From positions 62,001-126,000 of the forward strand of contig DATNQM010000048.1 of NCBI GenBank assembly GCA_036704045.1: 64,000 nucleotides of DNA. Direction: 5' to 3'. Below the pieces are notes generated by a model. The model was not told the DNA's origin. It searched no databases and saw only the letters and a program-made list of their open reading frames with translations. This stretch comes from Ancylothrix sp036704045 (GTDB taxonomy: Bacteria > Cyanobacteriota > Cyanobacteriia > Cyanobacteriales > Oscillatoriaceae). The position numbers and the translations under genes are program-made. Below are positions 53,402 through 63,329 of this stretch, in pieces. Numbering within the stretch: the stretch's first letter is position 1; each line of letters starts with the position of its first letter.

Positions 53402-54493
53402 GTGAAAAAGCAAATTTTCGCTCTCAGTTTTGTCTTATTTGGTGCCGGTGGAGTCTTAGTATCGCCGATGTCTCAAGCCCAAGAAATAGTTGCTCAAGTT
53501 AATCCTAATAATCAACAACTCAGCCGGCTTTTAAAACAAGCACGAGAGTCTGTAGATCGAAGAGATTATGGCAGCGCTTTAACACTTTATCAGCAGGCTT
53601 TGAGTTTAGATAGTAGAAATCCGCGAATTTATTCAGGAATTGGTTATTTGCAAGCATTGCAACAAAATTATGAGGCAGCAGCCGGTGCTTATCAACAGGC
53701 TACTATCTTAGAGCCAAACAATCCTGATTTTCAATATGCCCTGGCATTTAGTTTAGCAAATATGGGAGATAATCCCGGTGCGGCGCAGGCTTATCGGCGG
53801 AGTGCTCAACTCAGTCCAAGAAATGTTAATTCTTATTTGGGATTGGGTGTAGTTTTGATGCGCCAAAAAGACTATAACGGCGCAACAAACGCCTTTAAAC
53901 AAGTGATAGCTATTGAACCACGAAATGCCAAAGCTTACGAATTAACGGGTGCAATGTTATTGCAACAAAATCGCACACAAGAAGCAATTCAAAACCTAGA
54001 AATAGCCTCTCAACTTAATCCCAGAGAAGGCACAGTGTTATTAAATTTAGGGATTGCTTTCTTGCAAGAAAATAACCCCAATGGTGCACGGGTATATTTT
54101 GAACGAGCTGCTCAACTTGACCCAAATAATGCCGAAGTTCATTTTCAAATTGGCCGAATTTTTCAAGCCCAAAAAGACTTTGAAAGAGCCGGAGATTCTT
54201 ACAGAAGGGCTGTTTCAATTAATCCTAGATTTGTACAAGCACAAGCAGCTATTGGTGAAATTCATTTACAACAACGAGATTATTTACGGGCTATCATAGC
54301 CTATGAGCAAGTGATTGCTATTGCCCCAGAAGATGCCGGTGCTTATTATAATTTGGGCCTGGCATTAAAAGGACGTGACCGGCGAGATGAAGCTATTGAA
54401 GCCTTTAGAAAGGCACGAGATTTGTATGAAAAACAAGGCAAGTCTGATTGGGTAGAAAAAGCAGAGAACTTGATTAATGAATTAGAAAATTAA
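53402..54493 (+). CDS. Secreted TPR-repeat protein
   Basis: 363 residues from a GTG. A signal peptide (about 1-26, MKKQIFALSFVLFGAGGVLVSP) is followed by about eight consecutive TPR units from residue 40 to the end, each with the A-x-x-x-Y-x-x-A and L-D-P-x-N marks (for example AAGAYQQATILEPNNPDFQYALA). It should be a periplasmic or envelope scaffold. No enzymatic domain is seen. It is convergent with the cyclase gene, sharing TTAA as both stop codons. Confidence 0.82.
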   Translation: MKKQIFALSFVLFGAGGVLVSPMSQAQEIVAQVNPNNQQLSRLLKQARESVDRRDYGSALTLYQQALSLDSRNPRIYSGIGYLQALQQNYEAAAGAYQQATILEPNNPDFQYALAFSLANMGDNPGAAQAYRRSAQLSPRNVNSYLGLGVVLMRQKDYNGATNAFKQVIAIEPRNAKAYELTGAMLLQQNRTQEAIQNLEIASQLNPREGTVLLNLGIAFLQENNPNGARVYFERAAQLDPNNAEVHFQIGRIFQAQKDFERAGDSYRRAVSINPRFVQAQAAIGEIHLQQRDYLRAIIAYEQVIAIAPEDAGAYYNLGLALKGRDRRDEAIEAFRKARDLYEKQGKSDWVEKAENLINELEN

Positions 54494-56514
54494 CTGGTGG
54501 GAGTTAGAGATTTTCTGCCAATGACTCGATAAACATCTACAGTTTGATGTTTGCCTTTTAAAGCCAAGGGCCCCCAATTTTCGACTAAATAATTGGCTTC
54601 AATATACAGGAGTGTTTCTTTAGCAATTAAGACTCGGCAAATGCTCGTTTGCCGGTCTTTTTCGCAACTTTCTAAGCGTGAGGCAATGTTCACACTGTCA
54701 CCAATAATGCCGTATTCTTGACGGTCTTTTCCTCCTAACGAACCGACTACAACCGGCCCGGTGAAAATTCCCACCCGCATTTGCACCACCGGCAATCCTC
54801 TTGTTTGCCATTCTTTGTTTATTTCTTTTAATTTTTCACCAAATTGTAAAGCACAATCAACAGCATTATAGGCATCTTCTGCAATTTCATTTTCTGTTGT
54901 TCTTTCCACCGGCACTCCAAAAGCTGCCATAATTCCATCGCCTGTAAATTTATTGATAATTCCTTTGTTTTTTTGCACAGTTTCTGCTAATATTCCCAAA
55001 TACTCATTTAACCATTCCATTAAAACTTCTGGCGGCATTTGTTCAGAAATTGTACTAAAATCTTTTAAGTCAGTAAATAACATTGTTGCGATAAGTTTTT
55101 GCCCCGGAAGTTTACCAGATTTGATTAATTTATCTCGATTTTTCCAAAGTGCCTCTGCAACTTCTGGAGAAGTATTTTGCCCCAAAAGTTTCATTACAAT
55201 TTGTTGCTGATACTGCGCTTGGTAGGCTTTATAACTAATAACTAAAGCAATGGTAGTAAGAGTTGCTAAACCAGGGATTCCAATTGGTATCCACGCTGTA
55301 TTAAGAAATAAATAATAGCCGGTGCCAACTATAATTAATAACATTCCACCTCCACCTACAGCTAAGCGTAGAGGGTGATTAACTAACCAAGCCAAGCTTC
55401 CACCGGCCAAAGCCCAGAAAGCAATCCACAAAACTTCACCCCATTCTGACCAAAACCAAAATAGACGACGTTCTCCTACAACTGCATCAAGAATTTGACT
55501 AGTTATTTGAGCATGAATTAACACACCGGCCATTTTTGGCGCTTGTATTTCCGCAGGACTAAAAGGTGTTAAAAACAAGTCTCTTTTTGTTGGGGCTGTG
55601 TAGCCAATTAATACTATTTTATCTTTTACCCATTCGGGCTGAATTTCATTTTTTAAAACTTGATTTAAGCTTACTTGTTTAGCAATATTGTTACGAGAAC
55701 GGTAATTAAGTAGTATTTGATATCCACTAGCATCGAGTTTTTCATAGCCTCCAGAATAAGGATGTAAAGGCAAAAACTGTGCTTTTCCCCAAAAAATTAA
55801 ATCGGGATTAGTTTGGCTGTTTTCTGGTTGAATTCCTTGGGGAGTTAAATAAGCCCCTGTAATTTGTAAAGGAAAAGAAAATAAAGTAGTTTCTTTATTA
55901 AGATTTCCAAAAAGTAAATTTCGCCGCACAACTCCATCTACATCTTGCAATAAATCATTAAAACCAATACGTTCGGGCGGAACTGAAGGCGGTGGTGGCA
56001 CTTCAAAATTGCCGGTAGTTCCCATTTTTGCTATGGCAATAATATTAGGTTTTTGTAATTGTTTTTCTAGTTTTTCTTTACCACTACCTTGAGCAATATC
56101 TCGATAAATATCAACTCCAATTACTGCCGGTTGATATTGTTGTAATTTTTCTAAACTTTCTGCTAAAGTTTCATCGGTTATTGTTGATTGTTTTAAAGTT
56201 TGAATATCCTCTTCGGTGATAGCAACAACCAACAAACGTGGATCCGGGCCTTCATCTGGTTTTTGCATTACCATTTGGTCAAAAATCAGCAGTTCTAATG
56301 GTTGCAAAACTCCTAAATGTCTAAATATAAGTAATACACCAGTAACGGCTGTTGCAGTTAAAGCAACAACGCCAACGCCTGTTAGGTCGGTATTTTTGAA
56401 ACGCAGCCAGTTAATTAACTTAGAAATCACGGATAACCTGGTTTTTAAGCTGTTATTTTGTCTTTCAAGAATAGTCGATAAATTAGTATTTTTTGTGCCT
56501 AATTTTTTAGCCAT
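54490..56514 (-). CDS. CHASE2-domain adenylate/guanylate cyclase
   Basis: 674 residues. After an N-terminal membrane helix (about 48-66) comes a periplasmic CHASE2 sensor (about 75-380, with AVIGVDIYRDIAQGSG and VLIGYTAPTKRDLFLTPFSP). Three membrane helices follow (about 385-460). The class III cyclase domain (about 480-660) starts with LFTDLKDFSTISEQM and contains NKFTGDGIMAAFGVP and EYGIIGDSVNIASRLES. It makes a cyclic nucleotide in response to an unknown outside signal. The Lys/Asp substrate-selecting residues would decide cAMP or cGMP; I do not call it. It is monocistronic. Confidence 0.88.
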   Translation of the reverse strand: MAKKLGTKNTNLSTILERQNNSLKTRLSVISKLINWLRFKNTDLTGVGVVALTATAVTGVLLIFRHLGVLQPLELLIFDQMVMQKPDEGPDPRLLVVAITEEDIQTLKQSTITDETLAESLEKLQQYQPAVIGVDIYRDIAQGSGKEKLEKQLQKPNIIAIAKMGTTGNFEVPPPPSVPPERIGFNDLLQDVDGVVRRNLLFGNLNKETTLFSFPLQITGAYLTPQGIQPENSQTNPDLIFWGKAQFLPLHPYSGGYEKLDASGYQILLNYRSRNNIAKQVSLNQVLKNEIQPEWVKDKIVLIGYTAPTKRDLFLTPFSPAEIQAPKMAGVLIHAQITSQILDAVVGERRLFWFWSEWGEVLWIAFWALAGGSLAWLVNHPLRLAVGGGGMLLIIVGTGYYLFLNTAWIPIGIPGLATLTTIALVISYKAYQAQYQQQIVMKLLGQNTSPEVAEALWKNRDKLIKSGKLPGQKLIATMLFTDLKDFSTISEQMPPEVLMEWLNEYLGILAETVQKNKGIINKFTGDGIMAAFGVPVERTTENEIAEDAYNAVDCALQFGEKLKEINKEWQTRGLPVVQMRVGIFTGPVVVGSLGGKDRQEYGIIGDSVNIASRLESCEKDRQTSICRVLIAKETLLYIEANYLVENWGPLALKGKHQTVDVYRVIGRKSLTPTS

Positions 56515-56882
56515 TTTTTCTGAACCAATACCAAAGCCTTAAGCCTTTTTCGATACGCAATACCCATTGTAAAAGACAACTTCAAAAAAACTAAATTTTT
56601 TAGTTGTACTTTAGGCTGTTATCACAACTGATAAGGCTCTCTTTAAAAATAAAATATTTTCGGCAATCCGTCGAGGGGCTAAACCTCTGGCTTTTAAAAA
56701 ACATTGTTTCCGTAACTAACCTTAGTTTCTACTCAGGAAAGTTTTATTTTAAAAACGCCTGATTTCTATAAAAAACTGAAACAGTGCCTTTTTTTTTCAG
56801 CCTCCGATACAGTGAGGACAAGTTTGTAAATTTTGCGCTAATCTGAGGAAAGACAATTTTTCATTAACAAAACCCAAAGAAT
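56515..56882. other. Spacer between the cyclase and carotenoid oxygenase genes
   Basis: 368 bases between divergent genes. A/T-rich, with an AACTAAA-TT-TTTTAGTT near-palindrome at about 56591-56608 and a GAGG/CCTC stem near 56673-56688. No open frame is seen. Confidence 0.4.
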
Positions 56883-58283
56883 ATGACGTTAACGGCAACT
56901 AATCCTTTTCTAGCCGATAATTTTGCACCTGTAAATGCGGAAATAACAAGCGATAAACTAAAAATTATTGGCGAAATTCCCCCTAATTTATCAGGGATGT
57001 TTGTGCGAAATGGCCCCAATCCACAATATACTCCCATTGGTCGTTATCACTGGTTTGATGGCGATGGAATGCTGCATGGCGTACAAATTAAAAATAGTGA
57101 AGCTTCCTATTGCAATCGCTATATAAAAACCCAGGGTTTTATAACAGAAAATGAAGCCGGAAAAGCTCTATGGGCCGGTCTGTTAGAACCATTCCATAAA
57201 AATCCTAGCACCGGCAGCAAAAACACAGCAAATACTGCTTTAATTTATCACGCCGGCCGATTTTTAGCCCTGTGGGAAGGAGGATTTCCCCATGCCATTT
57301 CTCTCCCAAATTTAGACACCATAGGCGACTACAATTTTAATGGCAAATTAGCTTCTTCTTTCACAGCACATCCAAAAGTTGACCCCGTAACCGGAGAAAT
57401 GATGTTTTTTGGTTACTCTTTTTCTCCACCATATTTAACTTATGGAGTAGTTTCGTCCCAAGGTGATTTGTTAAAAAGTGTGCCTTTTGATTTACCTCAG
57501 CCGGTGATGATGCACGATTTTGCCATCACTGAAAATTATACAATTTTTATGGATTTACCCCTAACTTTTAGTTTGGAAAGAATCCAAAAAGGCGAGCCAT
57601 TATTGATGTTTGAATCCAATCGCGTAAGCCGTTTTGGTATTGTACCACGTCATGGAGATAACACTCAAATTCGTTGGTTTGAATCTTCACCTTGTTTTAT
57701 TTTCCATACTTTAAATGCCTATGAAGATGGAGACGAAATCATCTTAATGGCTTGCCGTATCAGTAGCATAGATGTTTTAAATGGAGATAACAATTCTAGT
57801 GAAACACCTGGAGAGCTTGCTTACTTATATCGCTGGCGTTTTAACTTAAAAACTGGTGAAGTATCCGAAGAAAAGTTAGCTGATCAACCCTCAGATTTTC
57901 CTCGAATTAATGAGCAGTTTTTAGGCAGAAAATCTCGCTATGGCTATAGCTCTAAATTTGTTAAAACTGCGATGCCTTTGTTTGATGGCTTAATTAAACA
58001 TGACTTTCAAAATGGCAATGCTAAAATTCATAACTTTGGGGAACATCGATTTGGTGGTGAAGCTGTTTTTGTACCTTCTCCTGATAGTAAATCTGAAGAT
58101 GATGGCTGGTTGATGACATTTGTTTATGATACGCAAACAGATGTGTCAGAGTTAGTAATTGTAAGTGCAAAAGATTTTGAAGCAGAGCCTATTGCACGGG
58201 TAATTTTACCCCAACGAGTGCCCTATGGTTTTCATGGAATTTGGGTTTCAGAAGAACAGTTAAAAACAGCCTATTCTGATTAA
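56883..58283 (+). CDS. Carotenoid cleavage oxygenase
   Basis: 466 residues, the RPE65/carotenoid-oxygenase family. The four iron-binding histidines are in place: His163 (TAHPKVDP), His211 (MHDFAIT), His275 (FHTLNAYEDGDE) and His451 (YGFHGIWV). The N-terminal family mark is GMFVRNGPNPQY and HWFDGDGMLHG. It splits carotenoids or apocarotenals with oxygen. Which bond it cuts cannot be read. Its sequence type resembles the NosCCD/apocarotenal oxygenases of cyanobacteria. It has its own terminator. Confidence 0.92.
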   Translation: MTLTATNPFLADNFAPVNAEITSDKLKIIGEIPPNLSGMFVRNGPNPQYTPIGRYHWFDGDGMLHGVQIKNSEASYCNRYIKTQGFITENEAGKALWAGLLEPFHKNPSTGSKNTANTALIYHAGRFLALWEGGFPHAISLPNLDTIGDYNFNGKLASSFTAHPKVDPVTGEMMFFGYSFSPPYLTYGVVSSQGDLLKSVPFDLPQPVMMHDFAITENYTIFMDLPLTFSLERIQKGEPLLMFESNRVSRFGIVPRHGDNTQIRWFESSPCFIFHTLNAYEDGDEIILMACRISSIDVLNGDNNSSETPGELAYLYRWRFNLKTGEVSEEKLADQPSDFPRINEQFLGRKSRYGYSSKFVKTAMPLFDGLIKHDFQNGNAKIHNFGEHRFGGEAVFVPSPDSKSEDDGWLMTFVYDTQTDVSELVIVSAKDFEAEPIARVILPQRVPYGFHGIWVSEEQLKTAYSD

Positions 58284-58294
58284 AAAATCAAAAA

Positions 58295-58322
58295 AAAGGG
58301 AAGAAACCAAAATCTTCCCTTT
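58295..58322. terminator. Terminator between convergent genes
   Basis: AAAGGGAAGA and TCTTCCCTTT arms with an eight-base loop. It lies between the carotenoid oxygenase and the Ycf66 gene, and works in both directions. Confidence 0.8.
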
Positions 58323-58344
58323 CTCAATTCATCAATTCAACACA

Positions 58345-59967
58345 TTAAAAATCATCATCATCCTTAATATCACCGGCAACCCCCTTAACAGAGCTTGCCT
58401 GGGCGGAACGTTTCGGCACCTCAACACGCGCCACATCCTCACGCTTTTCTGACAACTCAGCAACATCCCCCTCCGACTCCTGAGAAACCACCGGCACACT
58501 TTCCGCCAAAGGTTCCACCGGCAACACCACCGCCACCGGCTCAACAACCTCCACCGGCACCTCCACAGAAGCCTCCTCAAAAGCCTCCGCCGGCGGTGCC
58601 AAATCAACCTCCGGCGCTATCTCCTCCACCACCACATCCCCCACAGAAACCTTCTCAGAAGCAGCTTTTGCCGCCTCCACCAACTCCTCAGAAGGCTCAT
58701 TTGGGCGCACCAACTCCGGCACCGTATCCTCCCTACTTGACTCCACCACCGGCTCAAACTCAACCGTCACCGACTCAGTTACCGTCACAGAATTATCAGA
58801 CAAAACCACCGTTTCCTCAACCATCACCTCCCCTATTACAGCCTCAACCACCGGCGACTCTTCAGCCTTGACAGCTTCAACCACCGGCAACTCTTCCGAC
58901 TTCACCGCTTCAACCACCGGCAACTCTTCCGACTTGACAGCCTCAACCACCGTCAACTCTTCAGCCTTGACAACAGCAGCCGGTTTAACTTCCACCGCCT
59001 TCTTATCCTTCTTCGCAAACAAATTCATCAGCGGCGCAAAAATTGCCCCCAAACCACCACCTTTAGAAGATTTCTCTTTCTTCTGTTTCTGAGGTTTATT
59101 ATCTTTCTTATCTTTGTTTTCCTTTTCCTTCTTATCTTTCTTCTTTGCTACAACCGGCTCTTTTTTCGTCTCCACCTTCGCCACAGAAACCGGCACCGGT
59201 TCAACATCATCAAACCCAAAATCATCATCCTCCATCAAAGGCACCACCGTCTCACCAGTCGGTACAACCGGTGTCGCAGCCTCCACAGGTGCCTGTGTAG
59301 CCTCCACAGGTGCCGGTATTTCCTCAACCTGAATAACCGTAGCCGGTGAAACATTAGAAACCGGCATTTCCTCAACCTGAATAACCGTAGCCGGTGAAAC
59401 ATTCTCCGGTTTTTGTGGCACCAAAACATCCTCCAAAGAAGGCAAACTCTCCATCTCTGGCAAAGAAGCCTCCACCTTCACCGCCGGCGGAGTAGAACTA
59501 GCAACAGAAACCGGCTTATCCTTAGACTTACCCTTAAACAACCCAAAACCGCCAGACTTCGTAACCACCTTTTGCGGCGCAGAACCTTCTATCGTCACCG
59601 GTGCCGTAGTAGAACCAGCAACGGAAACCGGCTTATCCTTTGGCTTGCCCTTAAACAACCCAAAACCACCAGACTTTTCAATCACCTTATCAGAAACCTC
59701 TGTCCGCTGACGAGCCGGTGTCACTTCGCGCCTTAACAGCAAAGTTTGCCAAGCAAACCAACCCATAAACGCCACCGTTGCCGTTTGCCCCAAAAGCACC
59801 GCACCGGTCATCCTGCCCGCACAAAACCATAAAACTAAAGCATAAAACATTCCAATCCCACTCCAGAAAAAATCCCCCTTTCGGTGAACCTCTGGAAAAA
59901 AGAAAGCAGCCATATAAAGCAAAAAGCTACCAACACCTACCAATACTGCCAAAATGTTAGAAAGCAT
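58345..59967 (-). CDS. Ycf66-family membrane protein with long repetitive tail
   Basis: 540 residues. The N-terminal 85 residues have three hydrophobic segments and match Ycf66 (MLSNILAVLVGVGSFLLYMAAFFFPEVHRKGDFFW). Ycf66 was found in plastids, and its role is unknown. The remaining 450 residues are a disordered acidic and Lys-rich extension. It contains internal repeats: KSGGFGLFKGKPKDKPVSVA twice, VSPATVIQVEE twice and VVEAVKSEELP-type units four times. The tail should face the cytoplasm. Codon use in the tail is strongly C-rich on the opposite strand. Confidence 0.85.
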   Translation of the reverse strand: MLSNILAVLVGVGSFLLYMAAFFFPEVHRKGDFFWSGIGMFYALVLWFCAGRMTGAVLLGQTATVAFMGWFAWQTLLLRREVTPARQRTEVSDKVIEKSGGFGLFKGKPKDKPVSVAGSTTAPVTIEGSAPQKVVTKSGGFGLFKGKSKDKPVSVASSTPPAVKVEASLPEMESLPSLEDVLVPQKPENVSPATVIQVEEMPVSNVSPATVIQVEEIPAPVEATQAPVEAATPVVPTGETVVPLMEDDDFGFDDVEPVPVSVAKVETKKEPVVAKKKDKKEKENKDKKDNKPQKQKKEKSSKGGGLGAIFAPLMNLFAKKDKKAVEVKPAAVVKAEELTVVEAVKSEELPVVEAVKSEELPVVEAVKAEESPVVEAVIGEVMVEETVVLSDNSVTVTESVTVEFEPVVESSREDTVPELVRPNEPSEELVEAAKAASEKVSVGDVVVEEIAPEVDLAPPAEAFEEASVEVPVEVVEPVAVVLPVEPLAESVPVVSQESEGDVAELSEKREDVARVEVPKRSAQASSVKGVAGDIKDDDDF

Positions 59968-60187
59968 CTTTTAACCTACACTTTACAAAACTAAACAAAA
60001 AGCCCATTTTTGGTTGCTTACAGGCTAATTTTATCCTTCTCACAGCCCCTTATGCGGAACATCTCCCATACTTGTGTAGCAGAATAAACTCCAATGCAAA
60101 AACTCCTTGTTAGCATCATCCCTATAGATATGCTCGCATTGTTAGCGGCCTCAAAAATTACCATTACAAAACCAGGATAATTTTATT

Positions 60188-61495
60188 ATGAAAATTAAAA
60201 GCATCCTTCCCCTCCTTACCCTCACCGGCACAACCCTCTTTACCCTTCCCAGCTTCGCCCAAACCTCCCTCCAACAACTCGCCGGCATCGCCGCTTCCCC
60301 AACCCCCGCAGAAGCCAACCTCGCCATCGCCCAACTGCGAGAAAAAGGGCCCGAAGGCATCCAAGCCTTCCTCAATCTTCATGCAGATAAATTGCAACTC
60401 AATAGCAACCTTGATTCTAAAACCCGCAGCAGCCTACAAACCGCCCTTGATAGCATCTGCGCCCAGCGTGACTGCTACGCCTCACAACTTTATTGGTACA
60501 CCGACCTAGAAAAAGCAAAACAAGCCGCAGCCAAAACCGGCAAACCCATCCTCTCCCTCCATCTCTTAGGCAAATTGAATGAAGAACTTAGCTGCGCCAA
60601 CAGCCGGTTTTTCCGCATCGCCCTTTATCCCAACGCCCAAATATCCCAATATCTGCGCGAAAACTATATTCTGCACTGGCAGTCTGTCCGCCCTGCCCCC
60701 AGAGTAACCATCGACTTTGGAGACGGGCGCACTCTGGAACGTACCCTCACCGGCAACAGCATTCACTACATCCTCGACAGTAACGGACGCCCTATTGAAG
60801 CCCTCCCCGGACTTTATGGCCCCCAAGCATTCCTCAAGCAATTATCACGAACTAACAATTTTGTCAAGTCCTATAACAATACTCCTCCTCAACAACAAGA
60901 AACCCTACTGCGTCAATATCATCAACAACGTCTTAGCGAAATAGAATCTTCCTGGCAAAATGACTTTACCAAATTAGGGCAATTAGTCCCCCCTTTACCC
61001 AGCCTGCCAAACACAGCCCAACCCCAACCCACAGCCCTTGAAGCCGCACCCATAGCAATGAGTAAAATGGTTGTCGAAATGCCTGTGTTGCGTTCCATCA
61101 CACCAAGTGCCGAAAGTAACACACCAACCGCCGATAACAGCATTTGGGAAAAATTAGCAGAACTTCATGCAGCCGATGCCCGTTTGGATAGTAACACTAT
61201 CAACTTAATGCAAAGCAAAAATAGCAACTATCAAAACTTAGAAAATCTCCAAAAAGTCTTACCAAATTTTGAGCGGAATATTGCTTTAGATACTGTTCGC
61301 AACGAATACTTGTTTCACCGGCAACTACATCAATGGTTTATTAATGGACAATCTACTAATAACCTTGAAAACTTAAATCAAAGAGTTTATGCAGAATTGT
61401 TTTTAACGCCCAGTTCCGATCCTTGGTTAGGGTTAATGCCGGTCGATAGTTATACCGGCATTGAAAATGATGGAATGTTGAGAACCAAAAATTGA
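60188..61495 (+). CDS. Secreted protein with a thioredoxin-like domain
   Basis: 435 residues. A signal peptide ends at about residue 24 (SFAQ). The middle (about 110-220) looks like a thioredoxin fold of the type LEKAKQAAAKTGKPILSLHLLG, with a lone cysteine in LSCANSRFFR and the cis-Pro region near GRPIEALPGLYGP. A redox CxxC is lacking, so it is probably not a classical disulfide enzyme. The C-terminal 170 residues are helical and Gln/Asn-rich. The family is known in cyanobacteria but uncharacterised. Confidence 0.65.
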   Translation: MKIKSILPLLTLTGTTLFTLPSFAQTSLQQLAGIAASPTPAEANLAIAQLREKGPEGIQAFLNLHADKLQLNSNLDSKTRSSLQTALDSICAQRDCYASQLYWYTDLEKAKQAAAKTGKPILSLHLLGKLNEELSCANSRFFRIALYPNAQISQYLRENYILHWQSVRPAPRVTIDFGDGRTLERTLTGNSIHYILDSNGRPIEALPGLYGPQAFLKQLSRTNNFVKSYNNTPPQQQETLLRQYHQQRLSEIESSWQNDFTKLGQLVPPLPSLPNTAQPQPTALEAAPIAMSKMVVEMPVLRSITPSAESNTPTADNSIWEKLAELHAADARLDSNTINLMQSKNSNYQNLENLQKVLPNFERNIALDTVRNEYLFHRQLHQWFINGQSTNNLENLNQRVYAELFLTPSSDPWLGLMPVDSYTGIENDGMLRTKN

Positions 61496-61564
61496 CCCTT
61501 GGAGGTATTAAGAAATATTTGATTTTAAAATTAACGACTTTAGTCTGGAAAACTTTTTTGTTAT

Positions 61565-61598
61565 CTACGCTACCAGAAAAAAAAGGCTGGTGGTGTAG
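61565..61598 (+). terminator. Hairpin after the thioredoxin-like gene
   Basis: CTACGCTACCAG pairs imperfectly with CTGGTGGTGTAG across an A-rich loop, about 70 bases after the stop. The T-tract after it is weak. Confidence 0.5.
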
Positions 61599-61764
61599 AG
61601 TTTCTTCCCTTTGACATCTACCCTAATGTTGATATATATACAAACCTTGTGTCAACAGGGATGATTTTGTCTGGAAGTGTTTACTTTTAATATCTTCTTT
61701 AGCAATGATTTTGAAAAATCGGGCTACCCTGTAAAAGAACAAACAGCTAGAAAAGCGACACCGT

Positions 61765-63261
61765 ATGACCCTACAAAGCTTTGGAATAATTGGTTTAGCC
61801 GTGATGGGTGAAAACATTGCCCTCAACGTTGAACGCAACGGTTTCCCCATCTCAGTCTACAACCGCAGCCCTGAAAAAACAGATGCCTTTGTCTCCACAC
61901 GAGGACAAGGCAAAAATGTTAAAGGTACTTATTCCCTAGAAGAATTTGTCCACTCCCTCGAACGTCCCCGCAAAATGCTCATCATGGTTAAAGCTGGGGC
62001 GCCGGTGGATGCAGTTATTGACCAACTAAAACCATACCTAGAAGAAGGCGATATCATCATTGATGGTGGTAACTCGCTTTATGATGATACAGCCCGCCGC
62101 ACCCGCGATTTAGAAGCCCAAGGATTTCGATTCATTGGCATGGGAGTTTCTGGGGGTGAAGAAGGAGCTCTTAATGGCCCTAGTTTAATGCCTGGTGGCA
62201 CAAAAAGTTCCTACGAATATCTTGAACCAATCTTTACAAAAATCGCCGCCCAAGTTGATGATGGAGCTTGTGTTGCATATATGGGCCCAGCCGGTGCCGG
62301 TCACTATGTCAAAATGGTGCATAACGGCATTGAATATGGGGATATGCAGTTAATTGCCGAAGCCTACGATTTGTTAAAAAATACCTTGGGGCTTGACCAT
62401 AATCAACTGCACGAAGTTTTTGCAGAATGGAATTTAACTGATGAATTAAATTCCTATTTAATTGAAATTACCACTGAGATTTTCACCAAGGTTGATCCAG
62501 AGACAAATTTGCCTGTAGTTGATTTAATTTTGGATGCAGCCGGTCAAAAAGGGACAGGCCGGTGGACAGTACAAAGTGCCTTAGAATTAGGTGTTTGCAT
62601 TCCTACGATCATTGCTGCTGTTAATGCGCGGATCATGTCATCTTACAAACTAGAACGAGTCGCCGCCTCCAAAGAATTAACCGGCCCCACCGGCAAATAT
62701 GAAGGCGATACCAAAACCTTTATTAACCAAATTCGAGATGCACTTTATTGCTCAAAAATTTGTTCCTACGCCCAAGGTATGGCTTTATTAAGCACAGCAT
62801 CAAAGACCTATTCCTACAATTTAAATTTGAGTGAAATTGCTCGAATTTGGAAAGGTGGCTGTATTATTCGGGCTGGGTTTTTGAATAAAATCAAAGACGC
62901 TTTTAAGGAAAACCCTACTTTGTCTAATTTGTTGTTGGCACCGGAATTTAAACAAACCATTCTCGACCGGCAAACTGCATGGCGCGAAGTGATTTCTGTG
63001 GCGGCTAAACTGGGTGTGCCGGTGCCTGCTTTTAGTGCCAGTTTAGATTATTTTGACAGCTATCGACGCGCAAGTTTACCTCAAAACTTGACTCAAGCCC
63101 AACGCGACTACTTTGGTGCCCACACCTACGAACGAGTCGATAAACAGGGTGTATTCCATACTGAATGGACGGAAGCTTCTAAGGAAACTCTGCAAACTTC
63201 CACTCCTCAATCACAACAAGCCACAACTCCTCTTGAAAAAACTGCGAGTGTAAAAGGTTAA
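61765..63261 (+). CDS. gnd: 6-phosphogluconate dehydrogenase, decarboxylating
   Basis: 498 residues. It oxidises 6-phosphogluconate to ribulose-5-phosphate with release of CO2 and NADPH, in the oxidative pentose phosphate pathway used by cyanobacteria at night. The NADP-binding loop is GLAVMGENIALN, followed by VYNRSPEKTDAF. The substrate site includes SGGEEGALNGPSLMPGG and KMVHNGIEYGDMQ with the catalytic Lys. The C-terminal helical domain is complete, with a Thr/Gln-rich tail. It has its own terminator. Confidence 0.96.
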   Translation: MTLQSFGIIGLAVMGENIALNVERNGFPISVYNRSPEKTDAFVSTRGQGKNVKGTYSLEEFVHSLERPRKMLIMVKAGAPVDAVIDQLKPYLEEGDIIIDGGNSLYDDTARRTRDLEAQGFRFIGMGVSGGEEGALNGPSLMPGGTKSSYEYLEPIFTKIAAQVDDGACVAYMGPAGAGHYVKMVHNGIEYGDMQLIAEAYDLLKNTLGLDHNQLHEVFAEWNLTDELNSYLIEITTEIFTKVDPETNLPVVDLILDAAGQKGTGRWTVQSALELGVCIPTIIAAVNARIMSSYKLERVAASKELTGPTGKYEGDTKTFINQIRDALYCSKICSYAQGMALLSTASKTYSYNLNLSEIARIWKGGCIIRAGFLNKIKDAFKENPTLSNLLLAPEFKQTILDRQTAWREVISVAAKLGVPVPAFSASLDYFDSYRRASLPQNLTQAQRDYFGAHTYERVDKQGVFHTEWTEASKETLQTSTPQSQQATTPLEKTASVKG

Positions 63262-63268
63262 GTAGCTA

Positions 63269-63316
63269 ATTTTAGGGGTCAGTTTGGAGTTGTTTTTATC
63301 AGCTGGCCCCTAATTA
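63269..63316 (+). terminator. Terminator after gnd
   Basis: AATTTTAGGGG-CAG and CTG-CCCCTAATT arms around a loop of about 20 bases, directly after the gnd stop. The mostly T-rich tail is interrupted. Confidence 0.65.
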
Positions 63317-63329
63317 TTAAATTTCAGAT

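Noticed and set aside
58395..59960. Several Pro-, Ser- and Thr-rich open frames opposite the Ycf66 tail
   Set aside because: They are mirror frames of the repetitive C-rich tail, lack ribosome sites and resemble no protein.
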